Assembly: GCA_023433445.1 (NCBI GenBank)
Contig: JAEZCS010000136.1
Span: 1-16,705, forward strand
Length of the DNA: 16,705 nucleotides
Source: Pseudomonadota bacterium
GTDB lineage: Bacteria > Pseudomonadota > Alphaproteobacteria > Sphingomonadales > Sphingomonadaceae
Direction: 5' to 3'
Shown one piece after another: positions 14,359 through 16,705 of this stretch. How positions within the stretch are numbered: the first letter of the stretch is position 1; each line of letters begins with the position of its first letter. The notes below the pieces were generated by a model, which was given only the letters and a program-made list of their open reading frames with translations, was not told the origin of the DNA and did not search any database. Made by a program: the position numbers and the translations under genes.

Positions 14359-14373
14359 GCCTGAGCGTCAGGC
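14359..14373. terminator. Short perfect hairpin between convergent rarD and pyrC
   Basis: GCCTGA (14359-14364) and TCAGGC (14368-14373) form a perfect 6-bp stem with a GCG loop in the 10-bp gap between the rarD stop (14357) and pyrC stop (14368), including the pyrC stop codon. There is no T-tract on either side, so termination would need to be Rho-assisted or read-through tolerated. Confidence 0.3.
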
Positions 14374-15699
14374 GAATTCAGTCGCTTCGAAGCGCACGGC
14401 CTCGCCCACCGCTTCATTGGCGAGCGTATCTTCCCACATCACCTTGTTGCCGCGCACGATGGTCCCGACAGCCTTGCCAGTAAGCTCCATGCCGTCGAAC
14501 GGTGACCAGTCACAGCGCGAGGCAAGCCAGTCGCTGCCAACCGTCCACCGCTTCTTGAGGTCGACGATGGTGAAGTCCGCATCATAGCCGAGGGCAATGC
14601 GTCCCTTTCCGACCAGCCCGAACACACGCTGCGGGCCAGATGATGTCAATTCGATGAAGCGGCGCAGGGACAGACGGCCTTCAGCCACATGGTTGAGCAG
14701 CAATGGCACCAACGTCTGGACGCCCGGCATGCCGCTGGGGGACGCCGGATAAGCCTTCGCCTTTTCCTCCAGCGTATGCGGCGCATGGTCGCTGCCCAGC
14801 ACGTCGGGCACGCCCTGATTGAGCCAGTGCCACAAGCCATCGCGGTGCTCAGCTGATCGGATCGGCGGGTTCATCTGGGCATAGGTGCCAAGCCGGGGAT
14901 AGGCGTCCTCGGCAGCGAGCGTCAGATGCTGCGGCGTCACTTCGCAGGTCGCGATATCCTTGTGCCCTGCGATATATTCGAGCTCCGCCGGAGTGGTCAC
15001 ATGCAAGATATGGATGCGCCGCCGCGCTTGCCGGGCGAGGCCAATGATCCGCTTGGTGGCGATCATCGCGCTTTCATCGTCGCGCCAGACGGGGTGGGAG
15101 GAAGGATCGCCGTCGACACGCAAATCCTTGCGCGCATTCATCCGCGCTTCGTCCTCGGCATGAATAGCGACGCGTCGCGTGCCGCTTGCCAACACACGCG
15201 ACAGCGCCGCATCATCGTCCACCAACAGGCTGCCGGTTGATGCGCCCATGAATATCTTTACACCAGCGGTGCCGGGGATTCGCTCCAGCTCCTTCAACGC
15301 TTCGGCATTGTCTGCGGTCGCCCCGACGTAGAAGGCATGATCGCACCACATGCGATGATGGGCGCGAGCCAGCTTGTCATGCACGCGCTCGGCGCTGTCC
15401 GTATTCGGGTTAGTGTTCGGCATCTCGAACACGGCCGTGATTCCGCCAAGCACAGCGGCGCGGCTTCCCGATTCAAGGTCTTCCTTATGCTCAAGACCTG
15501 GCTCGCGAAAATGCACCTGGCTGTCGATGCAGCCGGGCAGCACGTCCAGCCCGGCGCAATCGATAACCTCGCCCGCATCGCCCAGGGACGATCCGATCGC
15601 CACGACCTTCCCGCCGCGCACGCCAACGTCGGTCTGCTCAGCGCCTCCGGGCGTGTGGACGGTGCCGTTCTTCAGGATCAGGTCGAAATTCTGGGACAT
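14368..15699 (-). CDS. pyrC: Dihydroorotase, class I (PyrC-like amidohydrolase)
   Basis: Zinc amidohydrolase that cyclises carbamoyl-aspartate to dihydroorotate in pyrimidine synthesis. The product is 443 residues, the class I length. Features in order: a small N-terminal beta domain (ILKNGTVHTPGG), DSQVHFREPG at 59-68 with metal-binding His63, EMPNTNPNT (92-100), GVKIFMGAS with the probable carboxylated Lys148, AIHAED with His180, ILHVTT with His233, and LGSDHAPHT with catalytic Asp304, then a C-terminal beta return. The classic HxH is QVH here (Gln61 in place of the first His). I recall this form as common in alphaproteobacteria, where a second dihydroorotase-like gene usually sits next to pyrB, so activity should not be taken for granted. 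pyrB is not nearby. Divergent from ygfZ. Confidence 0.85.
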   Translation of the reverse strand: MSQNFDLILKNGTVHTPGGAEQTDVGVRGGKVVAIGSSLGDAGEVIDCAGLDVLPGCIDSQVHFREPGLEHKEDLESGSRAAVLGGITAVFEMPNTNPNTDSAERVHDKLARAHHRMWCDHAFYVGATADNAEALKELERIPGTAGVKIFMGASTGSLLVDDDAALSRVLASGTRRVAIHAEDEARMNARKDLRVDGDPSSHPVWRDDESAMIATKRIIGLARQARRRIHILHVTTPAELEYIAGHKDIATCEVTPQHLTLAAEDAYPRLGTYAQMNPPIRSAEHRDGLWHWLNQGVPDVLGSDHAPHTLEEKAKAYPASPSGMPGVQTLVPLLLNHVAEGRLSLRRFIELTSSGPQRVFGLVGKGRIALGYDADFTIVDLKKRWTVGSDWLASRCDWSPFDGMELTGKAVGTIVRGNKVMWEDTLANEAVGEAVRFEATEFA

Positions 15700-15712
15700 G
15701 GTTGCTCGCCGC

Positions 15713-15741
15713 TTGGATATGATCGGCGTCTGTCCTACCTA
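15713..15741 (+). promoter_or_regulatory. Putative ygfZ promoter
   Basis: TTGGAT (15713-15718), a 17-nt spacer and TACCTA (15736-15741), ending 6 nt before the ygfZ ATG at 15748, again a leaderless layout without a Shine-Dalgarno sequence. The 48-bp gap must also hold the pyrC promoter on the other strand, for which I see no clear hexamers. Confidence 0.35.
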
Positions 15742-15747
15742 AAGCCG

Positions 15748-16485
15748 ATGACCGGCACCACCCTAACCGACCGCGCACTTATCAGAATTTCAGGCGAAGA
15801 GGCGCGGCCCTTCCTGCAAGGCCTGCTGACCCGCGACGTCCTGAATCTCACGGAGGACGAACCGCGCTGGACTGGCCTGCTGACACCACAAGGCAAGGCG
15901 CTTTATGACTTCATCCTCTGGGCGGATGGCAACGATGTGCTGGTCGATTGCGAGGCGACACAGGCCGACGCACTGGCCAAGCGGCTCACCCTCTACCGCC
16001 TCCGCCGCAAGGTGGTGATCGAACGGGAGGAAGCACTCGCCGTCCACTGGTCACTCGACGCCGCCGACAAGCCCGCTGACCCCCGGCTGACGGCCCTTGG
16101 CCATCGCTGGATCGCCCCGCCAGCACCCGGAAACGCCGTTGCCGCCTTCCGCGCGCACCGCCTGTCGCTCGGCATATTCGAGGGCGCGGGCGAGCTTGGG
16201 CAGGATCAGACGCTATGGCTGGAAACCAATGCGGGCGAGCTGCACGGCGTGGACTTCGACAAGGGCTGCTATGTCGGTCAGGAAAACACTGCCCGCATGC
16301 ATTATCGCAGCAAGGTGAACCGTCGCCTCGTCGCCGTGCCTTTGGCCGACGCGGACCAGAAGCGCCAGCGCGCCGCCCTTCCCGACCTCAACCTCTCGAT
16401 CGAGCTGCGCCGAGTCGACGATATTGATCCCGCGACGCTACCCCCATGGCTGGCCGCCGCGATCGCGGACCATGCCCCAGGATGA
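15748..16485 (+). CDS. ygfZ: YgfZ/GcvT-like folate-binding protein (Fe-S cluster maturation)
   Basis: Cytoplasmic tetrahydrofolate-binding protein of the COG0354 (IBA57/CAF17) group, which helps assemble or repair 4Fe-4S enzymes such as MiaB. 245 residues from the ATG at 15748; the frame is open further upstream as antisense shadow of pyrC. N-terminal part: LIRISGEEARPFLQGLLTRDV (11-31), the GcvT-like start of the fold, then LLTPQGKALYDFIL (44-57). The diagnostic motif DKGCYVGQEN lies at 171-180, with the family's conserved cysteine at 174. It is shorter at the C-terminus than E. coli YgfZ (about 326), as is common in alphaproteobacteria. Its TGA overlaps the next gene's ATG (ATGA, 16482-16485). 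Confidence 0.92.
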   Translation: MTGTTLTDRALIRISGEEARPFLQGLLTRDVLNLTEDEPRWTGLLTPQGKALYDFILWADGNDVLVDCEATQADALAKRLTLYRLRRKVVIEREEALAVHWSLDAADKPADPRLTALGHRWIAPPAPGNAVAAFRAHRLSLGIFEGAGELGQDQTLWLETNAGELHGVDFDKGCYVGQENTARMHYRSKVNRRLVAVPLADADQKRQRAALPDLNLSIELRRVDDIDPATLPPWLAAAIADHAPG

Positions 16486-16705
16486 GCCGCCTGCTGCTCG
16501 CCCTGCTCGGGGCTCTAAGCTTCTCCGCTCCCGCATGGGCGGACACGCCGTGGACACTGGTGAAAGCTTACCCGCATCATCCGAAGGCCTTTACCCAAGG
16601 CCTCTTCTTCCATGACGGCGCGCTCTATGAAAGCACCGGCCTTGAGGGACGGTCCGACATCCGCAAGGTCTCGCTCGAAGACGGCCAGGTGCTGGAGAGC
16701 CGCCC
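16482..16705 (+). CDS. Glutaminyl-peptide cyclotransferase (glutamine cyclotransferase), 5' part
   Basis: First 74 codons of a gene that runs off the window. A Sec signal peptide (hydrophobic core LLLALLGALSFSA, cleavage after PAWA at residue 20) leads into WTLVKAYPHHPKAFTQGLFF, then GALYESTGLEGRSDIRKVSL. This is the characteristic N-terminal blade of the plant-type (papaya) glutamine cyclotransferase beta-propeller family, which converts N-terminal glutamine to pyroglutamate. Expected full length is about 250-270 residues. Predicted periplasmic. The ATG overlaps the ygfZ stop by 4 nt, so the two are translationally coupled, though no functional link is known to me. Confidence 0.87.
   Translation, partial: MSRLLLALLGALSFSAPAWADTPWTLVKAYPHHPKAFTQGLFFHDGALYESTGLEGRSDIRKVSLEDGQVLESR

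Overview
The window is about 16.7 kb of high-GC chromosomal DNA that reads as ordinary core genome of an alphaproteobacterium, most likely a member of the Sphingomonadaceae (Sphingobium, Sphingomonas or Novosphingobium type). This is inferred from the proteins: an alpha-type SspB with a ClpX-binding tail, an ATP12-type F1-ATPase assembly factor, a DSQVHFREPG-type dihydroorotase, and the gene order crcB / RluA-family synthase / HAD phosphatase / ATP12. I see no phage genes, transposases, CRISPR arrays, rRNA or tRNA genes. Coding density is very high and no stretch above 300 bases lacks a gene.

Layout. (1) 1-1605, minus strand: sspB, then fumC, which runs off the left edge. (2) 1704-4798, plus strand: the histidine block hisB-hisH-hisA-hisF-hisE, with hisB/hisH and hisA/hisF coupled by GTGA overlaps. 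hisI is not in the window. A membrane protein of unknown function follows (4870-5442), converging on and overlapping a histone-deacetylase-family hydrolase (5378-6346, minus). (3) 6402-8921, plus strand: a cell-wall patch with a YcbB-like L,D-transpeptidase, a small lipoprotein and a second L,D-transpeptidase carrying a twin-arginine signal. (4) 8979-12289, minus strand: a tight operon crcB - pseudouridine synthase - HAD phosphatase - 88-residue membrane protein - ATP12, in which all four junctions are ATGA overlaps; a 238-residue lipoprotein gene lies upstream on the same strand. (5) 13220-14357, plus strand: a 73-residue membrane protein and rarD. (6) pyrC (14368-15699, minus), divergent from ygfZ (15748-16485, plus), which overlaps a glutaminyl-peptide cyclotransferase gene that runs off the right edge.

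How the genes work together: the his genes form a pathway unit for the middle steps of histidine synthesis, and the two L,D-transpeptidases share a role in peptidoglycan 3-3 cross-linking or protein attachment. The crcB-to-ATP12 operon is coupled translationally but has no obvious shared pathway.

I did not find a convincing new multi-gene system. The observations most worth checking are: the rarD start, where the conserved N-terminus begins without any ATG, GTG or TTG and a CTG sits inside a 17-bp imperfect tandem duplication; a recurring layout in which -10-like hexamers end 6-8 nt before start codons, suggesting leaderless mRNAs; a palindrome over the hisB -35 element; and overlapping alternative hairpins between the two transpeptidase transcription units. 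Positions, motifs and overlaps were read directly from the sequence; family names rest on recalled family motifs, with no database search.
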